A stretch of DNA of 64,000 bases from Marisa cornuarietis (Eukaryota; Mollusca; Gastropoda; Architaenioglossa; Ampullariidae). The notes beneath the pieces are model-generated. The model saw only the letters and a list, made by a program, of their open reading frames with translations, made no database searches and was not told the DNA's origin. The DNA lies in NCBI GenBank assembly GCA_004794655.1, contig SMMW01000617.1:15107501-15171500 (forward strand), given 5' to 3'. This document shows, one piece after another, positions 33,570-44,984 of this stretch (positions are counted from its first letter, which is position 1; the number at the start of each line of letters is the position of its first letter). The translations under genes and the position numbers were made by a program.

Positions 33570-33645
33570 TATGATGATGATGATGATGTCCATTTGTAAT
33601 GCGCAGGTATCCATTCGGAAGAATGCTCATTGCGCAAATATATAT
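33570..33645 (+). repeat. hairpin repeat beside a GAT run, copy 1
   Basis: A (GAT)n run is followed by CCATTTGTAATGCGCAGGTA and then GCTCATTGCGCAAAT. The two GCGCA/TGCGC elements about 35 nt apart can pair. The layout (trinucleotide run, short AT-rich link, GCGC...GCGC hairpin) is shared with 44283-44400, 53490-53575 and 60476-60545. This copy is the least similar. Confidence 0.35.
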
Positions 33646-34887
33646 ATATCGATAATGTACATATTGATATACTACTTGCATATATATATATATTTAAATT
33701 TTAATTTAAAATGCACGACAACTTCATCCACTGCATGCCTTCTCTAGAACATGCTGTGCCTCTCAATTAAGAATTGTCACGTGCACAACACACAAATGAC
33801 AAGATTGGAAAGCTTACAATCTACACAGTCAACTTTGAGTATTGATGTCACTGAGCTGGACTCGTTTACCTAATTGCTCGCAAATATAGATTTACGCAAG
33901 GAAACCAGATGGGAATATTATTTTTCATCAAAGCAGACGGTACAACAGAAGTTCTAAAGCTAATAAATAAATAAATAAATAAATAAAACTGAATAGAAGA
34001 ACGTGAAAAAACCAGTGTTGAATCCGAAAGATGTCTGTTACTTCTGATTTTTGTAAAATAAGTTCATTTATATCAAAGAAGTATTGCAAATGTCTACTTA
34101 ATATGAATTCGATGAAAACAGACTACAGCTTGCTGTCAGAATAACAAAATGTCTTACAAAATTAAAACTTAAACAACACTTCTTCTTTCTTTCATTCTTC
34201 CCAGTTTTGTCAATCTTCCCTTCTTCATCTTCCTCCCCTCTGATCTCTTCCTTCACGCTTTCTAGTATGCTTGTGTGATTTAAAAAACTTCCGAAAAAAA
34301 TCCCAATGCTCTTATTAAAAAGTTTACTTTCACAAGGCGCATGCATCCTCCGGAGGGCGACTGGCAGACTGGCGGAGGAGTAATCTTAAAGTGACTGATA
34401 TCCTGGCGGAAAAGCCAGGCTGATACTCGTTTGCTCTTTCTTTAAAACAAGTCGAGCAAAAGACCAAAGGTCTTGAAGACCAAAATATGTCACTGGCTAA
34501 GGAAGGAGTCTGGAATCTAATGTAACAATCTCGGCTACAGCGTGCCACCTGGCGGTGGACTGGGTGGGGGGGAGTCCATGAAAATGCTGTTAATCTTCCG
34601 TGCCTTTATGCCTAATCCTTCATATTATATCTGTGTTATTGATAATTCACTCAATTTTAAAAGACGAAACAATAAAGTTTTATGCTTTTGCAGACGTTTT
34701 AAATCTAAAAAGCGAAAAAAAAAATGTCGTGGCGAGAGAGACACAACTTTAGATCAACTGCAATTCGCAATAAAAGAAAGCTATTAATTTAAAATAAGGG
34801 ACCATCGAGGAATCTGAAATTTAAGGGGAGTCTACACGCACTTTTAATGCAATCTTGATGAAGTAAATTATCTCCCCGATCGTCCAG
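33646..34887. other. AT-rich sequence with (AAAT)n
   Basis: (AAAT)n at 33961-33987 and scattered TATA runs. A GC-richer open stretch on the minus strand (34330-34548) has no recognised motif or splice pairing. Confidence 0.4.
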
Positions 34888-34944
34888 GAAAAAGGTCACG
34901 AAGAATTAAGTTTGAAAAGAAATCGACTTCTCAAACGTTTCACG
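34888..34944 (+). CDS. candidate internal exon (57 nt)
   Basis: The acceptor TCTCCCCGATCGTCCAG (AG at 34886-34887) and the donor CACG|GTAAGCA (GT at 34945) bound exactly 19 codons reading EKGHEELSLKRNRLLKRFT, phase 0 at both ends. A second frame is also open. A basic helical segment is plausible, but the exon is short and unsupported by neighbours. Confidence 0.3.
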
Positions 34945-36248
34945 GTAAGCATGGAAGAGAAACGCAGCACGAACTTCCACGAAAGTGTACTGTCCTGCTC
35001 CCACAGACACTTTCGCCACCTTGTGAGAAATGAAGGGATACCAGTCACACCACTCCCCATGTGGCTGATGCTAGAGTGACATCAGTTTGTGTAATATACG
35101 GAGAATGAATTCCGATCACTGACCTAAAATTAGTGGGTAGACCCTGGACACGCTGCACTATAACTAGCTGAAGCCACCACAAATAGTACAACTCGTGATA
35201 CCTTATAAACCAGACAGAAACATGAATAGATTTCAGAGAAATACATTTTTAAAAATATAATAAATAAGGTAGTTAAAGAAAACACAAAGTATTCAACTTT
35301 TACAGTAAATGAAAAATATGAACATACATTGGCTAATCATCCAAAATACTGAGTTAGTGCCGCCCTATGAGTTCCAATATGGCGGCTAGATAGCGTCAAG
35401 TGGAGCCAGCCAGGGTCTAGCCCTTAGTTTCGGATCAGTGGCTCAGGAAATTGTTATAAGATCTCGCTAATGACACATAATTCTACGACAACAATGATAC
35501 TACACAGAACAAAATTAAACAAAACGAAGCAAAATGTAAAATCTCAAAAAGTAAAACCAAACAAAGATAATAAAACAAGAGGGATTTTACAACATTTTGG
35601 TTGATGTTTCTCAAAAGTTTCTCTGATTTCTAGAACCACACAGTGAGCAACACATATGCAAACAATTTACGTAGGACCTAAGTAACACAAAATCTCAGAT
35701 AATCGGTTGAAGATACCAAATTCCTGGGATTTAAAGATACTTCATCCTCGTTACTGGAGCCTTGTTAATTCAGTCGAGAGAGTATTAGGCTATTTGCATG
35801 CGTATTCTTCACACGTGATACAAATACAAAATACAGAGCAAAAGAAGACTTTGATTTTGTAAACAGAACAAGGTCAGACAGTTGAGAAGCTTGCTTTGTT
35901 CTGACGAAACATTATGACAGAAACTGAAGAAAATAAAGATCAGAAAGAACTGAGAATTAAACAATTTCTACGGTGACGCGAGGGAACACTAGGAAAAAGA
36001 ATCCATTATAATTATTTTGCTTGTGCTATGACGTTTCATTACACAAGGGAGACTATTATTTTACCCTGAAATGTGTGTGTTTAACTGTGGAGAGGACGTT
36101 AGCTGTACGCAAGCCTACTTCGGCCTATGAATGGTAAGTATTCCCACCGCTATCACCGTCTGTTTAGCAGAAACGGGTGTCTGTTTATCAGGGAAGATAC
36201 TTGTTTAGGAGAAAGAGGATTGAGATCTGTTCTCTACATGTCGTGCCT

Positions 36249-36249
<1 letters not shown>
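34945..36249. other. no feature recognised
   Basis: AT-rich. A consensus donor occurs at 36134 (ATG|GTAAGT), but no acceptor or open frame of useful length precedes it. Confidence 0.45.

Positions 36250-36339
<90 letters not shown>
36250..36339. repeat. (CA)n microsatellite, about 90 bp
   Basis: The longest uninterrupted CA run in the window. Poly-Thr/His and poly-Val/Cys frames are artefacts. Confidence 0.99.
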
Positions 36340-36343
<4 letters not shown>

Positions 36344-36960
36344 TCACTATCAACAAAACAAAACATTCCATCAGATCTCATAGAAACATCCCCTTTTTCT
36401 TCAAAGTAAACGGATAGAGTTAAAAGATTGACGCAGACGGCACAAAAGTTTAGCGGGATAACCCTCCACCGATGAGGCGACCGTGTCTGTGGAGACCTAC
36501 CCCAGAAGGTCACATCCGGCTGAGCGCAAGGAGCGATAACTCTGCCTGCAAGCCCTTCAGGCTCGTTCGATCAGCCGCGCCAAGCTGCCAGTGCCAGCAG
36601 GACCTTTCCCTAATAGATGTAACAAATCTTTAGCCCTACTCCATTAGCTCTCAGCAGTGGGGATTACTTGGGTGCTCGCACCGGCTTCCCAGCATTCTAG
36701 AGGCATGGCGAACATTAGGCGTTCTCTGTATCAACATTCGCCTCTGCTGGCGTCGCAAAACAAATATGGCATCTTAAATTTGAGGTTTTACCCAGGATTA
36801 CAAGAGATGGCAGGCAAAAACATGAAGATCACAACTAAAAAACAAGGAAAATACAATCAACAGAGAGAAAGAGAAAGAAAAGGAGAGAGAGAGAAGAGGA
36901 ATGCTAGTATATGCGCACACATATGCAGCTAGCAGAGCTAGTACCTTTCTACCTGTATAC

Positions 36961-37068
36961 CAACATTTATACTAACATTTATACCAATATTTATACCAAC
37001 ATTAATGCCAACATTTATACTGGCATTAATGCCAACATTTCTGCCAACATTTATACCAACATGCATAC
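36961..37068 (+). repeat. 12-bp minisatellite, nine units
   Basis: Nine consecutive 12-bp units with consensus CAACATTTATAC, no indels, and variants such as TGGCATTAATGC. The exact period shows replication-slippage or unequal-exchange growth. 12 bp is divisible by three, but the frames are AT-rich and I see no surrounding exon. Confidence 0.93.
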
Positions 37069-38029
37069 TCCTAGGTTTGGAATAAATTGAAAACGTCTGA
37101 AAAGCTTGTTTATCTTCTGGAACCCAACCTTGTGGTACTTTCTATTTTATTGTCTCTACTGGGCGAAGGTAAATTACTAGTCCAGTCATATAATTCTCTC
37201 GTGCAGTCATCTGTAACTCTCGGTTCGTCTGTCTGAATCCATCTTTCGTGTTGATTTCATCACAGTACATGATACAAGTTGGTTAATTGAAAACGCACAT
37301 TAATAAATAACACGTCCTTGTCACGCCTCTGTGCAAAATATAACGTGTCGCCATAAGAAGTGCCTGTAGGACGCATGAATACAGCTCAGTTATAAATAAT
37401 TTGGACCAGGACTGGTCAAGAGCTTGTCTCAGCTCTTCATCAATTCTGGAGTCGATCAGTTCCGATGCAGACGCGGGTGTACAGACCATGCAAGTTATAT
37501 GATAACACTATAAGGCTACATTAGTACTGATTTACTCAAATATTGTTTCTTACTTCGAGTCTGCAGATAACATCAAGGCCTAACTGGAGTCAATAACAAA
37601 CTTAAGGCAAGTTTCCAGAATATGGAGCTACAAAACTATTACAAAACTGCTTCGCTTCTTCTTTAATATAAGGACTGTCCTACATCCTCTACACCGACGT
37701 CATTGTGGGTGTGAGCTACGATGTTCAAAGAGCCATACTTCGTGAGCAGAAATGAAATTACTTCAGTTGAAAACAATCTTGCACGCGGGTTGTACTTTAA
37801 TTACGCTCGTTTACAATAGGCAGCAACATCAGTTATCAGCTGATCCTCAACACAGAAGGTGTTATGTCACCTAATGGAGGATCAAACATTAACAATTTAT
37901 GTATTTTATTATATCTTTATATTTTATTCATAATAATGTTTCTCCGTGTACACACATTTTTGTGAATTTAAGATATGAGCACCAATAGCGAAAATGAGTG
38001 AGTGGGCACGCGCGCACGTTTGCTTGTTT
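37069..38029. other. no gene recognised
   Basis: A minus-strand open stretch (37489-37283) beginning MVCTPASASELIDSRIDEEL looks somewhat coding-like but lacks a good donor or acceptor. Otherwise AT-rich. Confidence 0.35.
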
Positions 38030-38476
38030 TCTTCCAATTATACTCGGACTTCCCCAAAACTAAATACTCCAATCCCTAGAATAGACCTCTATAAATCTAG
38101 TCTCAAATATTCAGGGAGCTTGCTGTGGAACAGCCTCCCTCTCCATCTCAAGCAGCTGAACTCCTTGAACTGCTTTCGACGCCATCTTCTAAAACATTTG
38201 CAAGAAAATTAGATGAGCCCTTGAGAAACACCTCCCAATTCCAGGCCCCATGTAAATATGTTTTTGTTGTTGTTGTTGTTTCTTGTTTGTACTTTTTTCT
38301 CTTAACAATCACCTTGTACATATTCACCTTCCACTCTTATTTGATGTTTTATTTCATATTTATTACCAATTATTTTTGTATTCTTTTAATTATTTGTTTA
38401 TTCTTTTCCCGTATGGGGTGAGGGCTAAATGAAAAAAAGCACTTTCTCTCGTTAATAAAGAATTGTCATTGTCATT
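38030..38476 (+). mobile_element. 3' end of a LINE with (TTGTCA)n tail
   Basis: The open frame reads TSPKLNTPIPRIDLYKSSLK, then YSGSLLWNSLPLHLKQLNSL and a stop. This is the characteristic end of CR1/L2-type LINE proteins (a 'GxxLWNSLP' region). A 3' UTR of about 260 bp follows with AATAAA at 38454-38459, and the element ends in short TTGTCA repeats (38463-38476), as many CR1/L2-like LINEs do. The rest of the protein is absent, so this is a 5'-truncated insertion. A target duplication cannot be defined because the 5' border is unclear. Confidence 0.75.
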
Positions 38477-38489
38477 GTGAATGCGTTGT

Positions 38490-39006
38490 TGTATGTGTGT
38501 GTGTGTCTGTATTATGAGTGTGTGTGTGTGTTTGTGTGACTGACTGTGTGTGTGTGATTGTGTGTGTGTGTGTGTGTGTGAGAAAGAGAGAGAGAGGGTG
38601 TGAGAAACTGTTAATGAGAGTGACGTGTACGTGACAGATAGTATAAAAATAGTCTAAAACATTTTCCTCGACCAATGATCTTGTCGCAACAGCGTTCAAA
38701 CTGGAAAAAAGGACAACCTCTTGACAAAGCCCTATCTGTTATATTTTTGACGTTGGCGTGAAATAAGCTGACCGTTTTAGCCCTAAATCGATGCCATGTC
38801 ATCGCTTTCTTTTAGTATCTAAGAATTACAGTCCTGCCATATGTGGATAGAAGAGCATACACACCTGTGTAAATATCTAGACTTTGAGCAAACAAAACGT
38901 TTTTTTACGCAGCCATTAATACATCGAAATAAGCAGGTGCACTTTGTGTGTGTGTGTGTGTGTGCGTGTGCGTGTGCGTGCGTGCGTGCGCGCGTGCGTG
39001 CGCGTG
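38490..39006. repeat. TG-rich blocks
   Basis: Imperfect TG runs at about 38493-38600 and TG/CG-alternating sequence at 38945-39006. AT-rich sequence between them has no recognised feature. Confidence 0.85.
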
Positions 39007-39979
39007 TATATGCGAATGCGCACGCAGCAGCAGTCCCATGTGGAAATTAAATTTTGTGATTTCGGGAAACAGGGAGAAGAAACACGAATGTCAAATCCTG
39101 GAACCACCGACCCCATCCTCATCTTCCCTCTACTTCCAGCGTCGAGAATGGTCTGGAAACAGCTGGCCCAGTGCGATGGCCACATGGCAGGTGGCACGCA
39201 AATGTAGTCTCTGTCTCTCGCCCCCATGACAGATGCGAACTTGATAGGTGAAAGGGCAGGCGGTCCGCGCAAGTCGACTTGACGAACATGTCTGCTGCTG
39301 CTGCTGCTGCTTCTGAAGTGTCTGCGGGCTGAAGAACGAGGTTCCTGCTTTATTTCCACGCATGCGCAAGAGTTGACAATCGTTTCCACAGTATTGGACA
39401 CGTGCATAGGGCGTACATTCTCAATAGGAGGGCAGCTACGCTCGATATCGGGCCGTGTGGTCCATTTTTTTGTTTAATCAGTAATATTTCTCGTTTTTAT
39501 CTCGTGTAATTTCTATGACTCCCTCCCCGCCCCAAACTATCTCTCCCTGCACAGTTTGCGCTTCGCATCTTTTCACTTCTACTTTATCATTATCTTCGGA
39601 ATTTAAAAATAAAACAAAACTCGATTTCTCCCTCTTTCTTTAATTTGTCATTAACTGATTAGAAAGCGTGTTTGCACATTCGACAGCATTAATGAATGCG
39701 AAAGTCACACAGCAGAGGCTGGTCTTACGATCTTCTGACAGCGATCTGAGTGATGCTTATTATAATAACCACATAGTAAACCGTAATTGTCAGCATTGTA
39801 TAATAAAGCCTGAACCAGGAGAGTATCAGGGTTTGCAAACTTTTTTTGTTTTTGTTTTTTTTTTGCTTTATTTAAAGCGCTGGTTCAAAAGAGGGCAGGG
39901 TTAACTGACAAAGGGTTTGTAACAAGACAAGACAGATTAATTTCTTCTTTCACTCAGAAGACGTTGTTACATTACTCAC
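39007..39979. other. GC-richer segment with (CTG)n, no gene called
   Basis: A (CTG)n run at 39292-39311 would encode poly-Gln or poly-Ser on the minus strand within a 163-codon frame (38916-39407). Part of that frame comes from the TG/CG block, and no motif supports it. Confidence 0.4.
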
Positions 39980-40024
39980 CCCGATGGCACAAGCACGTCA
40001 CAAGAGTCATTTAATTTCCTCTGC
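39980..40024 (-). other. candidate 45-nt exon
   Basis: On the minus strand a long C/T tract ends in TTTTTAAGAG (acceptor AG at 40026-40025). It comes before 45 nt that end at GGG|GTGAGTAATG (GT at 39979-39978). Only one of three frames is open, reading QRKLNDSCDVLVPSG. Short and isolated. Confidence 0.22.
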
Positions 40025-40029
40025 CTCTT

Positions 40030-40787
40030 AAAAAGAGAGAAGAAAAAAAAAGAGTGAAATCAAATTTTAGCACATGGAAAATTCTATTTGTGGCCAAATT
40101 TCTGTCAGTTAAGCGGCGCCTTCTCCTATCTTTGCCTCCCGATATCTCCTCCACCAGAACTCTAGCTGCTCAGTGGCAGAAGTAGACAGTTTGGTTCGTT
40201 CCACGGTATTTTCTCTCTTTTCTTTCTATCAGTCGTGCTCTCTACCAATCTATCCTTCCTCCTTAATTACTTTTCTTTATTACATTCATATCCTTTTTTC
40301 CTTACGAACATTCGCTTCATCTTTCTTAACAGATAACCATAATGAATACTCATTTCATCACATATTTTCGTGAAGTATACAATGTTCTTTGACTCTATAC
40401 AGTTCACTCAGCGAGAAACTAAGTGTCGTTAAAAAAAAACCAATGAAAGCTGTAAAGAATTAATTAACATCCTTCTCTCCATAAATGCTGTAAGCCACCG
40501 AGTCGAAATTTTTAAGAAAGCAAAACTAAATTTGTTCTCATATAAACCGCTTTGAAAAAGACCATTTGGAGGTATGAACAAAATCGTCAGCGAAGTTGAG
40601 ACAGAAGGTTGTCGTTCGGGAGGGTCGGGTGAGTCGCCACAAACAGAATAAACACTGTATGCACTCGTTGTCTCCATGTTGTGTTTCCTAATCTGTGTGC
40701 TTCTCAAAGAGCTTAGGTCCATGGGCTCTGTCGAAATGGCCGGATTGGGTCTAATAAGTTTAGTCACACAAACCTCAAACCCCTTAC
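40030..40787. other. no feature recognised
   Basis: AT-rich. The minus-strand frame that continues past the exon candidate at 40788-40879 stays open through this region, but it looks like intron read-through and lacks any motif. Confidence 0.35.
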
Positions 40788-40879
40788 CGTTCGCGTAATT
40801 GAGCAGACGTTTTGCCAGCAGCTTTCGGTTTGACAAGTCAGATTTAACGACGGGGAAAATGGAGGGCTTCGCGCCGGCC
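40788..40879 (-). CDS. candidate internal coding exon (92 nt)
   Basis: On the minus strand an acceptor GCATCACTTAG (AG at 40881-40880) and a strong donor AACG|GTAAGG (GT at 40787-40786) bound a frame reading AGAKPSIFPVVKSDLSNRKL, then LAKRLLNYANG. It leaves one leading and one trailing base. Codon usage is balanced and the second half is a strongly helical, basic sequence. The frame also stays open beyond the donor, so splicing is not required by a stop. I do not recognise the family. Confidence 0.35.
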
Positions 40880-41607
40880 CTAAGTGATGCAGGGGTCCCA
40901 GGGGTCAGGGGTCTAGGACGAGTGCGGTCGTAAAACGAGATTTTGTGTACCCGTTGTGCAAGCCTGAACGGTCCGATGAGAAGGGAGATGATTTTATGGG
41001 TGATGAAATGGCAGCCGTGTTTGGAAGCAGATTCACACGATGAGATTGGTTCATTCTGGCCGCGGACATGGTGTAGGAAGGGTAGTTACGCTGTAGGAAG
41101 CGAGCTATAACCTGTAGCCATTGCCAAGTGAAATATGTTTAAACTTCCTTTCGCACCATATTTTCTTGCATAATTTATCTTTTTTTGTTGTCCTTTTCTC
41201 TGTCTATCTCCCCTACCTCAATCTCCCGAAACACGTTATATTTTTTTCTCCTTCTTTTCTCTCAGTTCTTGTTTTTTTTCTGTCCTTCCTTGTTTTTGTT
41301 TGTGTGCTGTCTTCTTCTTTCTTTCATTCTTCTTGTTTATAAGCTTTATTCCTTCTTGGTGTTTCTCTCCTTTTGTTTCTCTGATTCATTCATTCATTCA
41401 TTCATTTCCTTTTTCTCTCTCTCTCTTTTTCTGACAGACAGTTACGTGCGCGTTTGCAATAAAACATCTCTCTATGTTTATATATATATAAATAAACACA
41501 CAATAATTATCCCCGGTGCGCAAAATTTATTGACAAGGCCAGGTATATACTTCGTGCAAAACCGATACCGAAACCTAAACCTTGGGTATTAGTTCTGTCC
41601 GTGAATG

Positions 41608-41608
<1 letters not shown>
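40880..41608. other. no gene recognised
   Basis: T/C-rich low-complexity sequence (about 41160-41420) with a (CATT)n at 41385-41406. Phe/Leu/Ser frames are compositional. Confidence 0.45.

Positions 41609-41653
<45 letters not shown>
41609..41653. repeat. (TG)n microsatellite
   Basis: Uninterrupted TG run. A (GAAA)n run also occurs at 41937-41969. Confidence 0.97.
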
Positions 41654-41655
<2 letters not shown>

Positions 41656-41937
41656 GTATGTAAGAGAGCTGCCTTTCCATACTATTCCTTTGCCTTTTCA
41701 CTCAGTGCCATCTACTTCCGACATCGTTTCGTACACATGCGTCAAGAAAACATCGAGGTCTTGGTGTGCTGTGCAAGAGAAAAAAAAATCAAAGAAACGA
41801 ATCAGCGAACTAACTCCAAGATCAGCTGTCAGTATGTCACTTTGAAAACAAAAATAACGATGACAAGAAAAAAGAAAGAATTGAGAGAGAAAAAAGGAAA
41901 GAATAGTACACCGTAATGATTGTAACTATACAGACTA

Positions 41938-41969
<32 letters not shown>

Positions 41970-42464
41970 CATATTCATTCATTCAGGGATTCTTGTTGAA
42001 ATCATCCCCTAAACGCTGAGCTTCTTCATGTGCAAACACATCTAGCGACCTTTCGTTAATGCACCGAAAATAGCAGACATATTTTTGATAGTCCTCCTAA
42101 ATTCTCTCCTACATTCGAGTCTTCGACATAGACCAAAACGCAGCAACCATGATGCCAGAGAGGAAAACAGTTGGGCCCGCCACAACAGACAGATTTTGAT
42201 TGATATCCCACGCGCTTTCACGTGGACTATTTGCTCGCGAGTCCCCTGACACCTTACAGCCGCCAGAGGACGTTTACCGAACCAATCAACCATGCGATCC
42301 CCTCTGCATCAAGTCTGGGTGCAAGACCAACAGCTACGCATTAACCCCGTCGAAGACCCACTGAAGCACCAGGCACCAGAAGCACCAGCCGCGTTGCAAA
42401 AAGGATTTTCTTTTTTTTAAGGTACATTGTTTGCTTAGGGTACCCCCGGAAAAGTTCAACTTAC

Positions 42465-42546
42465 CAGCTCGACACGCACATTGAGCTTGGATCACAGGGG
42501 CATGTGTTGTTGGCGAGGGCTTTTCTGCTTCCAGGCGCTCGTACTT
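42465..42546 (-). CDS. candidate coding exon (82 nt)
   Basis: On the minus strand an acceptor TGTTGCCTGATAG (AG at 42548-42547) and a donor GCTG|GTAAGTTG (GT at 42464-42463) bound a frame reading KYERLEAEKPSPTTHAPVIQ then AQCACRA. Two stops lie just before it in that frame, so splicing would be required. An alternative open frame is Cys-containing (NNTCPCDPSSMCVSS). The two open frames cannot be separated without RNA evidence. Confidence 0.28.
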
Positions 42547-42939
42547 CTATCAGGCAACACGTTTTGATTTCGATCATCGAGTTTTGTTGGTTTAGTTCGC
42601 GCTCTGTTTACCGCTTTACCGACACAAAGCTCATGGAGCAACCTTTCAAGAGTTCTACATTCACTCGACCGCTAACTCAGGTCACCAGGTAACAGGCACG
42701 TATATGTTTTCGATTGTGCTCACGAGCTGTTCTTGATCTGAACCTAAGTCTCTTCTAGGTTATCTAAAGCAGATTTTATGTTACGAGAGCATAAAAAAAT
42801 GTGTGCCTCTTGTCTCGCGCCAAACTTTTGATCTACATGGGATTCATTGAGCGTGAAAAAATGGGTAGACAGAGGTTTTATCTACATACATACATGACAG
42901 AGAAAGTCACGATGTTAAGGACGAAGAAGAACTGGATTC

Positions 42940-44282
42940 GACAGTTCTTGAACACTAAACTAAAGGCTAAACAACATCCTAGATCTCTATGAACAAAGAG
43001 GGAATTGAAGAGAGAAAGGAGAAGCAAACCCGAAGCAACTTCCAGATACAAAGAAGCGAAGTGTGTCATCAAGAAAGGGATGAGGGCAGTTAGCGAGAAA
43101 TGGATTGAGAGCTTATACCGGAACATGGAGAATGGCATGGGGTGACAGCAAAAAAGCCTACTAACTACTAAGGATCCTCATCACGACAGGTCAACACAAG
43201 ACCTCAGTCATCGAACACAGCAGTGGCCACCTTCTCACAGAAAGCACCGCTGTATTCAACAGATGGACTGAATATTGCAAAGACCTGTACAACTTCCATC
43301 TGAAGACAGATCCTAGCAACAATAACCAGGACAGAACCAGCAAACTAAGATCTACGACTCCTACAGGAAGAGATCGAAAGACCGGTACGCAATCTGAAGG
43401 GAGGAACATCACCTGGTTTTGACAACACAGCATCAGAGCTTCTCAAGCAGGGTGGGGAACAAACTACAAAGAACATATGTGCCAAAGAGTCTGAGAACGG
43501 AATGAATGGACGCAGTCACTAGTCATAACCATACCCCCTCCTAAAAACAGCAATCAGCTCTGGAATACAGAACCATAAGCCTTATCAGCTACCCAAGCAA
43601 AGTCATGCTGAAAGTAATACGGAGCCCCATCAGCTACAGAACAGGCTGGCTTCAGACCAGGTAGGAGAAAAGCTGAGCAGATCTCTGTCGCATCTTAATC
43701 ATCGGGACTTCTATCACAACTTCATAGACTTTAAAAAGCTTTCGACATAGTCTAGCACGAACGGCTATGGCATGTGATGCGAAAATTTAACATCGAGGAA
43801 GTCATCGTCCAAGTCATCAAAGCGCTGTGTGATAGCTTAACGAGCGCTGTACAGCTGGATAACCAAACAGAAGCTTATGTTTGCACTGCAGTAAGCGTTG
43901 GCCAAGGGTGACCCCTAGCATATGTGCCGTTCAACATCTTTTTGGAGAACATCATGCATGAAACCTTCCACGACCATCGATAAAAGTCCGATTTGCAAAC
44001 CTAATCTTTGCCGACGACATAGAAATGTTCGCAGGTACTAATACAGACCTGTAAGATATTACCAGCAGACTGACATATGGAACGGAGACCAGTACTAATA
44101 ACAGCAAAGTCGTGGTCAAAGTCGTGGTCAAAACAGAGATTTACATGAACGGATTACTGCATCTTCAAGTACCTGGGAGCCACCCTCTCCAAGGACGGCA
44201 GCTCCACGACGGAGATCCGCATCGTGATCGCAACAGCAACAACGGTAATAGGTAGACTGGATAGGACAGGGTCTGGCGCAGC
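42940..44282 (+). mobile_element. decayed RTE-like LINE (linker and RT)
   Basis: Across shifting frames the sequence reads the known order of a widespread invertebrate LINE. It starts in a basic pre-RT helix (EQRGIEERKEKQ / REANPKQLPDTKKRS region, about 42960-43060). Next come HLLTESTAVFNRWTEYCKDLYN (about 43220-43290) and QAGFRPGR near 43640, then KAFDIV and ERLWHVMRKFNIEEVIVQVI (about 43740-43820). After these are FNIFLENIMHETFHDH, the FADDIE catalytic motif near 44008, and FKYLGATLSKDGSSTTEIRI up to an (AAT)n. Several in-frame stops and frameshifts make it non-functional. The endonuclease domain is missing, and the 3' end appears cut by the next repeat. Confidence 0.8.
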
Positions 44283-44335
<53 letters not shown>

Positions 44336-44400
44336 TGTTGGCTTGTATAGCGCCAAATCGTGGCCTGTTGACAGCTCAAGGCGCTGACGTCAAAAAATAA
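44283..44400 (+). repeat. (AAT)n plus hairpin repeat, copy 2
   Basis: (AAT)n at 44283-44333 is followed by GATGTTGGCTTGTATAGCGC and, about 35 nt on, AAGGCGCTGACG. The arms GCGCC and GGCGC can pair. This layout recurs at 53490-53575 and 60476-60545 and, more weakly, at 33570-33645. It breaks the LINE reading frame, so it may have inserted into, or replaced the 3' end of, that element. Confidence 0.55.
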
Positions 44401-44487
44401 GATGACGACAAAATGTGGGTGTGTAGCGGGCCGTCACCTCCACGTCACAGGGCAGCGTCCACACACAGCAAGAACACAGTCCTTAGC

Positions 44488-44606
44488 ACAAATATCCAAC
44501 ATGTCATACAAGCCGGAATACACTCCATAGAACAAATATCAAACATGTCATACAAACCGGAATACACTCCATAGAACAAATATCAAACATGTCATACACT
44601 CCACAG
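44488..44606 (+). repeat. 44-bp tandem repeat, 2.7 units
   Basis: ACAAATATCMAACATGTCAT and the following ACAARCCGGAATACACTCCA recur at 44488, 44532 and 44576 with almost no change; the third unit has an internal deletion. High identity means recent duplication. Confidence 0.92.
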
Positions 44607-44732
44607 AAAATGCAACATCCAACAGAAGGCACAAGTTTCACTGTAACGCCAGCACACGCTCAAGTTCACTGATGAAAACATGAATCCCACACCACCGCGC
44701 AAGTCATGAAGTCCAAATCCAACAAGACAGTA

Positions 44733-44959
44733 TCAAAGGCCATCATCGACTATCACATTTTCCAAGCCAGTTGTCTGCACGCATATGTCCAGTTTCTGAA
44801 ATACGCTCTTCAGCCGTCCGTCCAGTGCCGGGAAAAGGCTGTCTATCAGGACCGGGCGGATGGGCTCGGATCGCAACAACTCTTTCATGGCCCTTCTGAG
44901 AACACCATCCCGCAACAGCTGCAGGCTGTTCCAAGTGGACGTCCTCAACATGCAGCAGT
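44733..44959 (-). CDS. candidate coding exon or gene relic
   Basis: The minus strand has a long, well-balanced open frame: MLRTSTWNSLQLLRDGVLRR, AMKELLRSEPIRPVLIDSLF, PALDGRLKSVFQKLDICVQT and TGLENVIVDDGL before TGA (44735-44733). A pyrimidine-rich CTTGCTCCTCTACAAG precedes it as a possible acceptor. It reads like a helical globular protein end, far more protein-like than nearby sequence. Just upstream on this strand, though, lies dispersed repeat family R, so it could be part of a transposable element or a retrocopy. No family is recognised. Confidence 0.35.
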
Positions 44960-44984
44960 CTTGTAGAGGAGCAAGGATGGCGAT

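Noticed and set aside
35900..35925. CTGACGAAAC string resembling a hammerhead ribozyme core
   Set aside because: There is no room for stem II between the CTGA and GAAA parts, and no flanking stems pair.
38916..39407. 163-codon minus-strand frame with Ser/Gln run
   Set aside because: Spans a (CTG)n and a TG/CG block; no domain or splice support.
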